Of a DNA stretch of 64,000 bases, positions 34,239-41,992 are shown in pieces. The number at the start of each line of letters is the position of its first letter. Positions within the stretch are counted from its first letter, which is position 1. The translations under genes and the position numbers were made by a program. Location: NCBI GenBank assembly GCA_017517925.1, contig JAFWXS010000140.1, positions 1 through 64,000 on the forward strand, read 5' to 3'. The stretch comes from Bacteroidaceae bacterium (GTDB lineage Bacteria > Bacteroidota > Bacteroidia > Bacteroidales > Bacteroidaceae). The notes under the pieces were generated by a model. It was not told the origin of the DNA. It made no database searches and worked only from the letters and a program-made list of their open reading frames with translations.

Positions 34239-35078
34239 CTATATACCCAAGACCCTCTCGGCCACTTCGAAGCCGTGTCGATACAGTGCGTTCATCTTGT
34301 TTATATTCCGTTCTATGCGCGCCACCTCTACGGGATGGTCGGGACGGATGACGGTGATGCGCCCCTCGTCTTCGAGGTGTTCTATCCACTCAAGCTGTGC
34401 ATTGTAGCGTGCTCCGCGTGTGCGCAGAGCCTCGCGCAGCCGGGGGTAGCGGTGGTAGATAAATGGGGGGATGTAGGGGGGCCTCTCCTCCTTGCGGTAT
34501 CCTCGGTGACGGGTGAGCACCACTACGGCATGCTCGTAGCCCTGCTCCAGAGCGCGGGCTAAGGGGATGGAGTCGGCAATGCCGCCATCGAGCATGGGGC
34601 GACCGTCGACACGGGCGATGGGGCAGGCAAAGGGCAGGCTGCTCGATGCTCGTACGATGTCGATGATGCGCTCGGGGTCGTCTTTCTCTTCGAGGTATAC
34701 GGCTTGGCCCGTGAGGCAGTCGGTAGCCACCGTCTCTACACGCATGGAGTTGGCGCGGTAGGCCTCGTAGTCGTAGGGCCACAGTGTCTCGGGCAGTTCG
34801 CGGTAGAGCAGGTCCATATCCATGATGCTGCGGTGGCGCAGTATGTTGCGCGCGCCGAGGTAGTGGCGCTCAGCCTGCAGGTCGGCAAAGGTGTACTTGG
34901 CACGACCCCGCTGATGTGAGGCGAACGACAAGGCATTGCTCGACCCTGCCGACACGCCTACAAGGTAGGGGAAGGTGATGCCGTGGTCGATCATCCAGTC
35001 GAGCACACCGCTGGTGAAGACACCGCGCATGCCCCCGCCTTCGAGCACGAGGGCCGTATGTAGAAACTTATTTTCCAT
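34239..35078 (-). CDS. Patatin-like phospholipase
   Basis: A 279-residue lipid acyl hydrolase. Start placed at the Met of MENKFLHTALVLEGGG, 40 codons inside the longest frame, since the upstream part lies in the promoter. The patatin signature is complete: oxyanion loop GGGMRG (14-19), nucleophile Ser43 in GVSAGSS, and Asp164 in LDGGIADS, giving a Ser-Asp dyad. No signal peptide is visible; bacterial enzymes of this group act on phospholipids at the inner leaflet. It is divergent from the LOG-family gene with only 42 bp between the start codons. Confidence 0.9.
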   Translation of the reverse strand: MENKFLHTALVLEGGGMRGVFTSGVLDWMIDHGITFPYLVGVSAGSSNALSFASHQRGRAKYTFADLQAERHYLGARNILRHRSIMDMDLLYRELPETLWPYDYEAYRANSMRVETVATDCLTGQAVYLEEKDDPERIIDIVRASSSLPFACPIARVDGRPMLDGGIADSIPLARALEQGYEHAVVVLTRHRGYRKEERPPYIPPFIYHRYPRLREALRTRGARYNAQLEWIEHLEDEGRITVIRPDHPVEVARIERNINKMNALYRHGFEVAERVLGI

Positions 35079-35087
35079 ACTTGACTG

Positions 35088-35095
35088 CAAAGTTA
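35088..35095 (-). promoter_or_regulatory. -7 element of the patatin gene (near-leaderless)
   Basis: TAACTTTG on the minus strand ends 9 bases before the ATG. With a start site about 5-7 bases past the element the leader would be only a few bases. The facing LOG gene has TATCTTCG at 35109-35116, equally close to its ATG. Confidence 0.5.
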
Positions 35096-35120
35096 GTATA
35101 TTTTTCTTTATCTTCGCACC

Positions 35121-35672
35121 ATGAAAACGAAACATACTTTCTCTGTAGCCGTATTCTGCTCGGCGGCCACGAATCTGGCACCGGAGTACTACGAACAAAC
35201 GTCACTGCTCGGACGTTGGATTGGCGAGCAAGGCTGGCGCCTCGTCTATGGCGGTGCCAGCATAGGGCTGATGGACTGTGTGGCCCGTACGGCCAAGGAG
35301 GCCGGAGCGTGGGTCACCGGCGTAGTGCCCGACAAGCTTGTAGAGCGCGGCATCGTGAGCCCCCTGCTCGATGAGAACATCCCCGTCCGAAGCCTCGGCG
35401 AGCGCAAGGAGGTGATGCTGAGCGAGAGCGATGTCTTCATTGCCCTACCCGGCGGACTGGGCACGCTCGACGAGGTGTTCCACATCGTAGGCGAGAGCAG
35501 CATAGGCTACCACACCAAGCCCGTGGTGCTGTACAACATCGGTGGCTGCTGGGACTCGCTGCTCGCTATGCTCGACGACCTGCGCCGGCAGGGACTCCTG
35601 CGTCACGACCTCACGGGACGCCTCATGGTGGCCAACTCATTGGACGAACTAAAGAAGTTTATAACCTTATAA
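35121..35672 (+). CDS. LOG-family (TIGR00730) nucleotide phosphoribohydrolase
   Basis: A 183-residue Rossmann-fold protein of the LOG/YvdD family. In characterised members this releases the base from nucleoside 5'-monophosphates (cytokinin-riboside phosphates in plants). The signature is clear: GGASIGLMD (about 44-52), then PGGLGTLDEVF (about 108-118) with the catalytic Arg and Glu region before it (VRSLGERKEVM). The length is standard. It is 12 bp ahead of a PfkB kinase and probably cotranscribed. The physiological substrate in Bacteroidales is not known. Confidence 0.9.
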   Translation: MKTKHTFSVAVFCSAATNLAPEYYEQTSLLGRWIGEQGWRLVYGGASIGLMDCVARTAKEAGAWVTGVVPDKLVERGIVSPLLDENIPVRSLGERKEVMLSESDVFIALPGGLGTLDEVFHIVGESSIGYHTKPVVLYNIGGCWDSLLAMLDDLRRQGLLRHDLTGRLMVANSLDELKKFITL

Positions 35673-35684
35673 GCATAGATACTC

Positions 35685-36614
35685 ATGCGCAAAATCATTG
35701 GCATAGGGGAAACCATTCTCGACATCCTCTTCAAAGGCAATCAAGCGGCCACCTCGGTGCCTGGCGGTTCCACGTTCAACTCTATGATATCATTGGGTAG
35801 GGTAAGTGTGCCTTCCTGTTTCCTCAGCGAGATAGGTGATGACAAGGTAGGTGGCATCGTACGTGGCTTCCTGCGTGACAACGGCGTCGACGACCGCTAT
35901 CTTACCGAGTACCCCGACACAAAGTCGCCCATATCACTGGCCTTCCTTGATGAGGGCAACAATGCCACCTACTCCTTCTACAAGGAACCTTTCAGCAGGC
36001 GGGCCGACTGGGAGTGCCCCACGATAGGGAGAGATGATATCGTCCTCTTCGGCTCCTACTATGCCCTCAACCCCGACATGCGCTACAAGGTGACTGCCCT
36101 GCTCGATGAGGCCCGCCGTGCAGGAGCCATCATCTACTACGATGTCAACTTCCGTCGGAACCACGCTGGTGAGGCCATCAAGCTCATGGGTACCGTCATC
36201 GAGAACCTCGAGTATGCCGATATCGTGAAAGGCTCGGACGAAGATTTTGAAATACTGTATCGTATCACTGAAGGAGCTAAAGTATTCAAAGACAAGACAG
36301 ACTTCTATTGCCCTCGCCTCATCTATAGCCGCGGCGCACAGGGTGTGGAACTCTACAGCCGCACGCTCACCAAGCGCTATCCCATAGAGCCCGTCACTCC
36401 CGTGAGCACCATCGGTGCGGGCGACAACCTCAATGCCGGTATCCTCTACGGACTCATCAAGTACCGCATCCGCCGCGACGACCTCGACCACCTCAGCGAG
36501 CGCGACTGGGATGACATCATACGCTGCGGTCTCGACTTCAGTGCCGATACCTGCCTCCAGGCCGACAACTACATCAGCCGCGAGTTTGCAGCACGAGTAA
36601 TGAAAGGGATTTGA
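35685..36614 (+). CDS. PfkB-family carbohydrate kinase
   Basis: A 309-residue ribokinase/fructokinase-type sugar kinase. The first signature GGSTFNSMISLGR lies near residue 28, and the second, STIGAGDNLNAGILYGL, near 244-260 contains the catalytic Asp of the GAGD motif and the ATP anion hole. Whether fructose, ribose or another sugar is used cannot be read from sequence. It ends at a strong terminator. Confidence 0.92.
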   Translation: MRKIIGIGETILDILFKGNQAATSVPGGSTFNSMISLGRVSVPSCFLSEIGDDKVGGIVRGFLRDNGVDDRYLTEYPDTKSPISLAFLDEGNNATYSFYKEPFSRRADWECPTIGRDDIVLFGSYYALNPDMRYKVTALLDEARRAGAIIYYDVNFRRNHAGEAIKLMGTVIENLEYADIVKGSDEDFEILYRITEGAKVFKDKTDFYCPRLIYSRGAQGVELYSRTLTKRYPIEPVTPVSTIGAGDNLNAGILYGLIKYRIRRDDLDHLSERDWDDIIRCGLDFSADTCLQADNYISREFAARVMKGI

Positions 36615-36637
36615 AAATATTATGGCCTCGATAACGT

Positions 36638-36676
36638 GAAGCAGGGGTGCCTCACGGCGCCCCTGCTTCGCGTTTT
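36638..36676 (+). terminator. Terminator of the LOG-PfkB unit
   Basis: A 13-bp stem (GAAGCAGGGGTGC with GCGCCCCTGCTTC, one mismatch at the loop side) followed by CGCGTTTTT. Confidence 0.85.
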
Positions 36677-36748
36677 TCATAGTATTAGATTGAATTTGTA
36701 GTTGGATGTGTGTGTAGATAATTGAATCTATAATTGCTATTATTCTAA

Positions 36749-37327
36749 TCAGAAATTTTCCTTCTGTACCTCAAAGTATGCCTGGGGATGCAAGCAAGCG
36801 GGACATGCCTTGGGTGCCTCCTCGGCCTCAATGATGAATCCGCAGTTGCGGCACTGCCAGAACACCTTGCCGTCTTTCTTGAACACACGGCCTTCCTCTA
36901 CGTTCTTCAGCAGTTCGAGGTAGCGCTCCTCGTGGCCCTTCTCGGCGATGACAATGTTGCGGTACATGGCAGCGATAGCGGGGAAGCCCTCCTCCTGAGC
37001 GATGTCGGCAAAGCGGGGATAGTCGTCCACCCACTCTTCGTGCTCACCGGCAGCAGCAGCGCGGAGGTTCTCCATCGTACTGCCGATAACGCCTGCGGGG
37101 AACTTGGCAGTAATCTCTACCATGCCGCCCTCGAGGTACTTGAACATGCGCTTGGCGTGCTCCTTCTCCTGCTCGGCAGTCTCGGTGAAGATGGCGGCAA
37201 TCTGCTCATAACCCTCCTTCTTTGCCTGGCTGGCAAAGTAGGTGTAGCGCATACGTGCCTGTGACTCACCTGCAAACGACATCATCAAATTCTTCTCAGT
37301 CTGTGTTCCAATAATACTCTTAGCCAT
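36749..37327 (-). CDS. rbr: Rubrerythrin
   Basis: A cytoplasmic non-haem iron peroxidase that reduces hydrogen peroxide with electrons from rubredoxin or NADH oxidoreductases. The 192 residues comprise an N-terminal four-helix di-iron domain with repeated E...ExxH ligands (ESQARMRYTYFASQAKKEGYEQIAAIFTETAEQEKEHAKRMF and NIVIAEKGHEERYLELL) and a C-terminal rubredoxin-like Fe(SCys)4 site (CRNCGF and CPACLHP). It is divergent from oxyR; its promoter (37392-37422) overlaps the oxyR control region, and a rubredoxin gene lies 1.6 kb away. Confidence 0.96.
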   Translation of the reverse strand: MAKSIIGTQTEKNLMMSFAGESQARMRYTYFASQAKKEGYEQIAAIFTETAEQEKEHAKRMFKYLEGGMVEITAKFPAGVIGSTMENLRAAAAGEHEEWVDDYPRFADIAQEEGFPAIAAMYRNIVIAEKGHEERYLELLKNVEEGRVFKKDGKVFWQCRNCGFIIEAEEAPKACPACLHPQAYFEVQKENF

Positions 37328-37391
37328 AGTTTTATAAGTTGTTAAGTTTATGAGTTCTTCAGTTTGTGACTTGTTTCGTTGTTTTACGCTG

Positions 37392-37469
37392 CAAAGATAA
37401 GGGAAGTTTCTTTATTGTGCAAATAGATGTTATTTATTGACCAATTTATTAAAACTATTGCTAACTTTG
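37392..37469. promoter_or_regulatory. Divergent rbr/oxyR promoters
   Basis: On the minus strand TTG (37420-37422), 20 bases, TATCTTTG (37392-37399) drives rbr. On the plus strand TTG (37437-37439), 22 bases, TAACTTTG (37462-37469) drives oxyR. The two -33 elements are 14 bp apart, so one bound OxyR could influence both, as in classical divergent LysR control. Confidence 0.7.
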
Positions 37470-37478
37470 CGGTGAAAA

Positions 37479-37546
37479 CAGACATCAGACAACGGACAAC
37501 AGACACCGTCCCCGATGGAAAGTCCGTCGTTTGTCATCCATTGTCT
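37479..37546 (+). other. Inverted repeat in the oxyR leader
   Basis: The leader RNA can pair AGACA..AGACAACGGAC with GTCCGTCGTTTGTC..TTGTCT around a loop rich in C and G. It is built from the ACGGACAACAGACA word that also occurs, repeated, inside the DEAD-box gene at 54059-54090. It may tune oxyR translation. Confidence 0.45.
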
Positions 37547-37564
37547 ATAAAAAAAATTAAAGCT

Positions 37565-38491
37565 ATGAACCTGCAGCAATTGGAGTACATCGTGGCACTC
37601 GACAAGCATCGCCACTTTCAGCGTGCCGCTGAGGCATGCGGCGTGAGCCAGCCCACGCTAAGTGCATTAGTACAGAAGTTGGAAGAGGAGCTCGACCTCA
37701 CGCTCTTCGACCGCAAGAGCCACCCCATCAGCCCCACCGAGAGCGGCCGTGCGGTAATAGACCAGGCCCACGTGATACTATATAATATAGCCCAGCTCAA
37801 GGAGATGACCCGATCGGAGAAGGAGCAGGAGAGCGGTACGGTGCGCATCGGTGTCATACCCACGGTGGCTCCCTACGTGTTGCCCCGCCTCTTCAAGCAG
37901 ATGCAGAAAGACTCTCCGCAGATTGACCTCCGCGCCTACGAGCTGCGCACCGCCGTCATCATAGAGCAGCTGCGCAAGGCCGAGCTCGACATGGCCATCC
38001 TCGCCACCCCGCTCGAGCAGCCCGACTTCTTCGAGATACCGCTCTACTACGAGAAGTTTGCCGCCTACGTATCGCCCGGAGAAGAGCTGTATAAAAAGAA
38101 AGAGATCATTGCAAATGAAATGCCCACCGAACACCTTTGGGTATTGAAGGAGGGGCACTGCATGAGAAACCAGGTGTTCAACTTCTGCCAGACGCAATCG
38201 GCCTACTCCACCTCGTATGAGGCAGGCAGCATTGACACGCTCATCAAGATTGTCGATGAGAACGGAGGCTACACCGTCATCCCCGAGCTGCACCTCCCGT
38301 TGCTCCACGACAGCCAAAGGGAGCATGTGCGCATGCTTGCCGCGCCCACTCCCGTACGCGAAATCTCGCTTGTCATCCGTCAGGACTATGTGCGTGAACG
38401 CCTCATCAATGCCGTAGCCGATGCCGTCAAGGCCATCATCCCCGATGAAATGCTTGATGCCCGACTGAAGAAGTTTGCCATCAAGCTGTAG
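37565..38491 (+). CDS. oxyR: Peroxide-sensing LysR-type regulator OxyR
   Basis: A 308-residue LysR-family regulator that senses hydrogen peroxide by disulfide formation. The open frame begins at 37427, but the ATG at 37565 is chosen: it begins MNLQQLEYIVALDKHRHF, the standard LysR start, and the upstream part spans the promoter. The winged helix-turn-helix covers 1-60. The redox cysteines fall at Cys199 and Cys208 in KEGHCMRNQVFNFC, the same numbers and spacing as in E. coli OxyR, so a peroxide-responsive switch is well supported. The neighbours rbr, thioredoxin, rubredoxin and redoxin are all antioxidant genes and likely regulon members. Confidence 0.95.
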   Translation: MNLQQLEYIVALDKHRHFQRAAEACGVSQPTLSALVQKLEEELDLTLFDRKSHPISPTESGRAVIDQAHVILYNIAQLKEMTRSEKEQESGTVRIGVIPTVAPYVLPRLFKQMQKDSPQIDLRAYELRTAVIIEQLRKAELDMAILATPLEQPDFFEIPLYYEKFAAYVSPGEELYKKKEIIANEMPTEHLWVLKEGHCMRNQVFNFCQTQSAYSTSYEAGSIDTLIKIVDENGGYTVIPELHLPLLHDSQREHVRMLAAPTPVREISLVIRQDYVRERLINAVADAVKAIIPDEMLDARLKKFAIKL

Positions 38492-38551
38492 AGAAGCGAA
38501 ACAAAACACTGCCCCAAGACGTTGTCATACTGTAATAAAAAGACATGCAGT

Positions 38552-38887
38552 ATGAACGTAATCCATCTGAATGAAGCGGAGTTTCTCCGCCGTGTAGCCG
38601 ACTACCGTGCTCCACGTGCCGAGTGGCGATACCTCGGCGACCGCCCTGCCATCGTCGATTTCTATGCCGAGTGGTGTGGCCCTTGCCGTGCATTGGCTCC
38701 TGCGCTTGAGGAGATAGCCTCGGTATATAAAGACGACATCTTCGTCTACAAAGTGAACGTAGACCAGTGCGAAGTGCTGGCCGATGCCTACGACGTACGC
38801 TCCATCCCCACCACGCTCTTCATCCCCATGAAAGGGCATCCTGTGAAGATGGTAGGTGCTATTTCAAAGAAAGAGATAGAGCGATAA
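38552..38887 (+). CDS. trxA: Thioredoxin
   Basis: A 111-residue cytoplasmic thioredoxin. The ATG at 38552 is chosen over an upstream TTG because homologues begin close to it. The active site [12 protein letters not shown] has Cys42 and Cys45, and the cis-Pro follows in [10 protein letters not shown]. It lies 60 bp behind oxyR and 34 bp ahead of the rubredoxin gene on the same strand, and is probably cotranscribed with them under OxyR control. Confidence 0.92.
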   Translation: MNVIHLNEAEFLRRVADYRAPRAEWRYLGDRPAIVDFYAEWCGPCRALAPALEEIASVYKDDIFVYKVNVDQCEVLADAYDVRSIPTTLFIPMKGHPVKMVGAISKKEIER

Positions 38888-38921
38888 GTCCACGAAGTGT
38901 TACTCAAATCCCAACCCCACC

Positions 38922-39086
38922 ATGCAGAAGTATAAGTGCACCGTATGCGACTGGGTATACGACCCTACCGTAGGAGACCCCGAGCACGGCATTGCCGCTG
39001 GGACACCGTTTGAAGAGCTCCCCGATGACTGGACCTGCCCCCTTTGCTTTGTAGGCAAGGAGGACTTCGAGCCTTGCGAAGAGTGA
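38922..39086 (+). CDS. Rubredoxin
   Basis: A 54-residue electron-transfer protein with one Fe(SCys)4 site: CTVC (Cys6, Cys9) and CPLC (Cys39, Cys42). The intervening [25 protein letters not shown] block is the canonical rubredoxin core. The length is normal for a free rubredoxin; an extra Cys52 lies near the C-terminus. It follows trxA by 34 bp, close to oxyR and the rubrerythrin gene, for which rubredoxin is the usual electron donor. Confidence 0.95.
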   Translation: MQKYKCTVCDWVYDPTVGDPEHGIAAGTPFEELPDDWTCPLCFVGKEDFEPCEE

Positions 39087-39197
39087 GGCCGGTCTTAATT
39101 GTACTTTCAATAGGAGGTAAATGCGTGTTGGCGTCTATCTCCTGTTTTGTATTACCGTGTGGTTGATCATAGAGGCAGAAAACTTTTGGAATAATCC

Positions 39198-39228
39198 TTG
39201 CAGATCTTGGCCCCATTGACTATCTTTG
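39198..39228 (+). promoter_or_regulatory. Promoter of the redoxin gene
   Basis: TTG (39198-39200), 20 bases, TATCTTTG (39221-39228). The predicted start site falls at about 39234-39236, the first base of the palindrome array. The rest of the gap 39087-39197 holds nothing recognisable. Confidence 0.75.
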
Positions 39229-39233
39229 TTGGA

Positions 39234-39333
39234 CAAAGCGAAAAACTTTTCTCACCGCGGAGGAAAAGTTTTGTCACCGCGATGAAAGAGCTTTGTCTCC
39301 GCGGTGAAAAACGATTGTCATCGCGGTGACAAG
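39234..39333 (+). repeat. CCGCGG palindrome array, four units (redoxin leader)
   Basis: It starts CAAAGCGAAAAACTTTTC and then carries four palindromic units: TCACCGCGGAGGA, TCACCGCGATGA, TCTCCGCGGTGA and TCATCGCGGTGA, separated by A/T spacers. The first 26 bases are identical to the start of the array at 52656-52711. It begins at the predicted transcription start and ends 60 bp before the redoxin ATG. Confidence 0.75.
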
Positions 39334-39392
39334 AGAATATGGGTTAACCGTTGGGATTTTCGCGAACAGCCTTCAGAAAAAAGCAGTATGCT

Positions 39393-39914
39393 ATGAAAAC
39401 TTTTGTACGAGTCTTGTGTGTCGTAATGCTGTTGTCCGTCAGCTCGTGTATCAATGACGAAGCGGATGAGGTGGAAGAGGTGGTGACGTCCGGAGCCATG
39501 CTGCCCGACTTTGCAGTGACGATGCACGACGGTTCCACCTTGACGGGCGAGGAGCTGAGGCATGCGGTCTCGATAGTCATGTTCTTCCACACGGGCTGTC
39601 CCGACTGCCGTGCAGCACTACCGCGCGTGCAGCAGCTCTACGACACGTATGCCGCGCAGGGGGTGATGTTTGCACTCATCAGCCGCGAAGAGGAGGCTGC
39701 CTCAGTAGCGGCCTATTGGGAGGAACAGGGATTCACCATGCCCTACTCGGCGCAGAGCGACCGCAAGGTGTACGAACTCTTTGCCCGTAAGCGCGTGCCC
39801 CGCATCTATATCAGCGAGTGTGGAGGCGTGGTGCGACATATCTTTACCGACAATCCCGTACCCGACTACGACACATTGGTCGAAGCGATAGAGGGGGTAA
39901 ATCCTTTATTATAA
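39393..39914 (+). CDS. Lipoprotein thiol-disulfide oxidoreductase (TlpA/redoxin type)
   Basis: A 173-residue lipoprotein. The ATG at 39393 is chosen because it opens the signal peptide with lipobox VSSC (Cys19). The thioredoxin-like domain begins with AMLPDFAVTMHDGS, carries the redox pair HTGCPDCRA (Cys69, Cys72) and the cis-Pro in KRVPRIYIS. TlpA/ResA-like members act in the periplasm on protein disulfides or in peroxide reduction. It follows the rubredoxin gene but has its own promoter and an unusual repeat-bearing leader. Inclusion in the OxyR regulon is inferred from position. Confidence 0.88.
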   Translation: MKTFVRVLCVVMLLSVSSCINDEADEVEEVVTSGAMLPDFAVTMHDGSTLTGEELRHAVSIVMFFHTGCPDCRAALPRVQQLYDTYAAQGVMFALISREEEAASVAAYWEEQGFTMPYSAQSDRKVYELFARKRVPRIYISECGGVVRHIFTDNPVPDYDTLVEAIEGVNPLL

Positions 39915-39987
39915 CTACGTTCAGAATGACACGAGATGTCTTGGACAACAGCGATATTGTCTCCTGTTGTAAGAATTCCGCTTTGGC

Positions 39988-41133
39988 TTACGCTTCCTTC
40001 GCCTGTTTCCGCTTCAGGTTCTCCTCCTTGCGGTAGCGTAGCGGTGTGGTGCCGGTGATTACCTTGAACCAGCGTGAGAAATTGTAGCTCTCGGGGATGC
40101 CTACCTTGATGCCCACCTCCTCGATGGAGATATTCTCAGTCGACAGTATCTGCTTGCTCTCCTCGATGCGCAAGGTGTTGAGCCACATTTGGAAGGTGAT
40201 GCCGAGACACTCGTTGAGGTATTTCGAGAGATAGTTGTGGTTGGTACCTATCTGTGTGGCCACATCCTTTATGGAGAGTTCGGCAGTGCAATAGCGCTTC
40301 TCCTTAACCCAACGTTCCAAGAAGACTCCCACCTTGCCATGTAAGTCTCTTGTTTTCAATAAAATAGGGGGGTGTAAAACGGACTCTTCCTTAGTCTCTT
40401 TGGTCTCGTTCTCCGCACGCATCCTGTCAATCTTCTGGGGCAGATAGTTGACAATCTTGAGCGTCATGTAGATATATACAAGCGGAGCTACATAATCGTA
40501 GATGAGATGTACGGCAGGGATGTACAATGCAGTGCATGTCAATACAGAGAGCACCAGTGTAATCCATATCAGTATACGCATCCATGCGATGTCCACCTCT
40601 TCATCGTAGTAGTTCTGCTGTTCGCGGTTCACCCTGCGCCACTCTTGTTCGCATATATAGAACATGCGCACACACTTGACGATGAACACCGCCCCCAGGA
40701 CATACTCTATCAGCGTCTGGTACTGTGGGAACAGCAGCCCCGATGCACCCACTGCGCCCATGAGCAATGCCGGCACAAGACCATCGACAAAGAAGTTCTT
40801 GCGTATAGTGAACTCCACATCGATAAGGTAGAGGAATGCCGTATAGTTGAGCCAGGAAAACAATAACGATGCAGTGGTGAGCAACCAGAAGTTGACATAG
40901 TCGTTCTGATGGTCGGGCATCAGGAAACGGCAGATACAACAGGCGGCCATGAACAGGAAAGCAGTCCCTAATGTGATGCGTGCCTTGCGGTAGCCGCTGT
41001 GCTTGTATCCCTTGGGCATATGTACGGAACAGATGAAAAGCCCGAGAATCGCGAAGATGGCCACATAAGCCAGATTTATATCCAAATGGATGTACGACAA
41101 GTCGTCCATGGTGCTGTATACAGTTTCATACAT
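39988..41133 (-). CDS. Membrane-bound AraC-family regulator of the pilus operon
   Basis: A 381-residue regulator with about six N-terminal transmembrane helices (to about 220) and a C-terminal AraC-type DNA-binding domain (about 275-375): LSIKDVATQIGTNHNYLSKYLNECLGITFQMWLNTLRIEESKQIL is the first helix-turn-helix and VGIKVGIPESYNFSRWFKVITGTTPLRYRK the second. Membrane-anchored AraC regulators of this kind adjoin FimA/Mfa-type operons in other Bacteroidales. It is divergent from the pilus genes, and both promoters are present in the 237-bp gap, so it is the probable regulator of that operon. Confidence 0.88.
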   Translation of the reverse strand: MYETVYSTMDDLSYIHLDINLAYVAIFAILGLFICSVHMPKGYKHSGYRKARITLGTAFLFMAACCICRFLMPDHQNDYVNFWLLTTASLLFSWLNYTAFLYLIDVEFTIRKNFFVDGLVPALLMGAVGASGLLFPQYQTLIEYVLGAVFIVKCVRMFYICEQEWRRVNREQQNYYDEEVDIAWMRILIWITLVLSVLTCTALYIPAVHLIYDYVAPLVYIYMTLKIVNYLPQKIDRMRAENETKETKEESVLHPPILLKTRDLHGKVGVFLERWVKEKRYCTAELSIKDVATQIGTNHNYLSKYLNECLGITFQMWLNTLRIEESKQILSTENISIEEVGIKVGIPESYNFSRWFKVITGTTPLRYRKEENLKRKQAKEA

Positions 41134-41146
41134 TCCTTAACAAGTG

Positions 41147-41176
41147 CAAAAGTACGCCAATTTTACGTATACGCAA
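41147..41176 (-). promoter_or_regulatory. Promoter of the AraC-type regulator
   Basis: On the minus strand TTG (41174-41176), 19 bases, TACTTTTG (41147-41154), 13 bases before the ATG. Confidence 0.65.
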
Positions 41177-41311
41177 AAGATGATGGAGATTATTTTTTTG
41201 TATTTGCGCAAAAATCCCTCTCCCCGCGGGCTGCAAAAAAATTGCATACACGCTTAAAATGGCATTTCCACCATAACTTTTTGTGCATACGGGAATACTT
41301 CGCTGCAAGAT

Positions 41312-41342
41312 TTGTGGCGAATGAACAATCGGCCTACTTTTG
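41312..41342 (+). promoter_or_regulatory. Promoter of the pilus operon
   Basis: TTG (41312-41314), 20 bases, TACTTTTG (41335-41342), 28 bases before the first gene. Upstream, GCATACACG (41244) and GCATACGGG (41285) form a loose direct repeat that could be AraC-type binding sites. Confidence 0.7.
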
Positions 41343-41370
41343 CACCAGTCGAACACAAGAAACGAACAGA

Positions 41371-41979
41371 ATGATGAAACGCTATTCTATTATTTTAGCC
41401 ATTTTCCTGACGGCATTTGTAGGAACAGCCGATGCCCAGAAGGTAGCGATGAAGACCAACACGCTGTATTGGCTGACGACCACACCCAACGTAGGGCTCG
41501 AATTTGCCTTGGCCGACCGCTGGACAATGGAACTCGAGGGCGGATACAATCCTTGGACCTTTAATAAAGAGGATAACCTGAAGGCCAAGCACTGGCTCGT
41601 GTCGCCCGAGGTGAGATACTGGTTCTGCGAAAGTTTTCACGGACACTTCATCGGGATCAATGCCAACTACACGCAATTTAACATCAGCGGCATGCCACTG
41701 CCAAATGCGTTCATCATGTTGTGCAGCAACGCTCCCTCGCCTGAGACATTCCGCGATGCGCGTATCTGCGGATGGGCCGTAGGCGCAGGACTCACCTACG
41801 GATACCAGTTCCTCCTCTCGCCCCGCTGGAACCTGGAACTTACCGCAGGGTTCGGCTGGTGGTATACAGAGTACGAGCGTTTCGAGAGCCGCAAGTGCGG
41901 ACTCTTCGAGCAGGAGGTATACAAGCACGCTCTCGGCCCCGCCTCATTAGGCGTTTCATTCATCTATTTGATAAAGTAA
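41371..41979 (+). CDS. DUF3575-like outer-membrane protein, pilus operon
   Basis: A 203-residue protein, start at the ATG pair MMKRYSII after the operon promoter. The signal peptide ends in GTADAQ (about 22). The mature part is a beta-barrel-like DUF3575 protein: VAMKTNTLYWLTTTPNVGLEFALADRWTMELEGGYNPW, then alternating aromatic strands to FIYLIK. DUF3575 proteins regularly precede DUF3868 and fimbrillin genes in Bacteroidales and may help assemble or anchor the pilus, but no biochemical role is established. It is 13 bp ahead of the next gene. Confidence 0.85.
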   Translation: MMKRYSIILAIFLTAFVGTADAQKVAMKTNTLYWLTTTPNVGLEFALADRWTMELEGGYNPWTFNKEDNLKAKHWLVSPEVRYWFCESFHGHFIGINANYTQFNISGMPLPNAFIMLCSNAPSPETFRDARICGWAVGAGLTYGYQFLLSPRWNLELTAGFGWWYTEYERFESRKCGLFEQEVYKHALGPASLGVSFIYLIK

Positions 41980-41992
41980 GGAGGATACCGAT

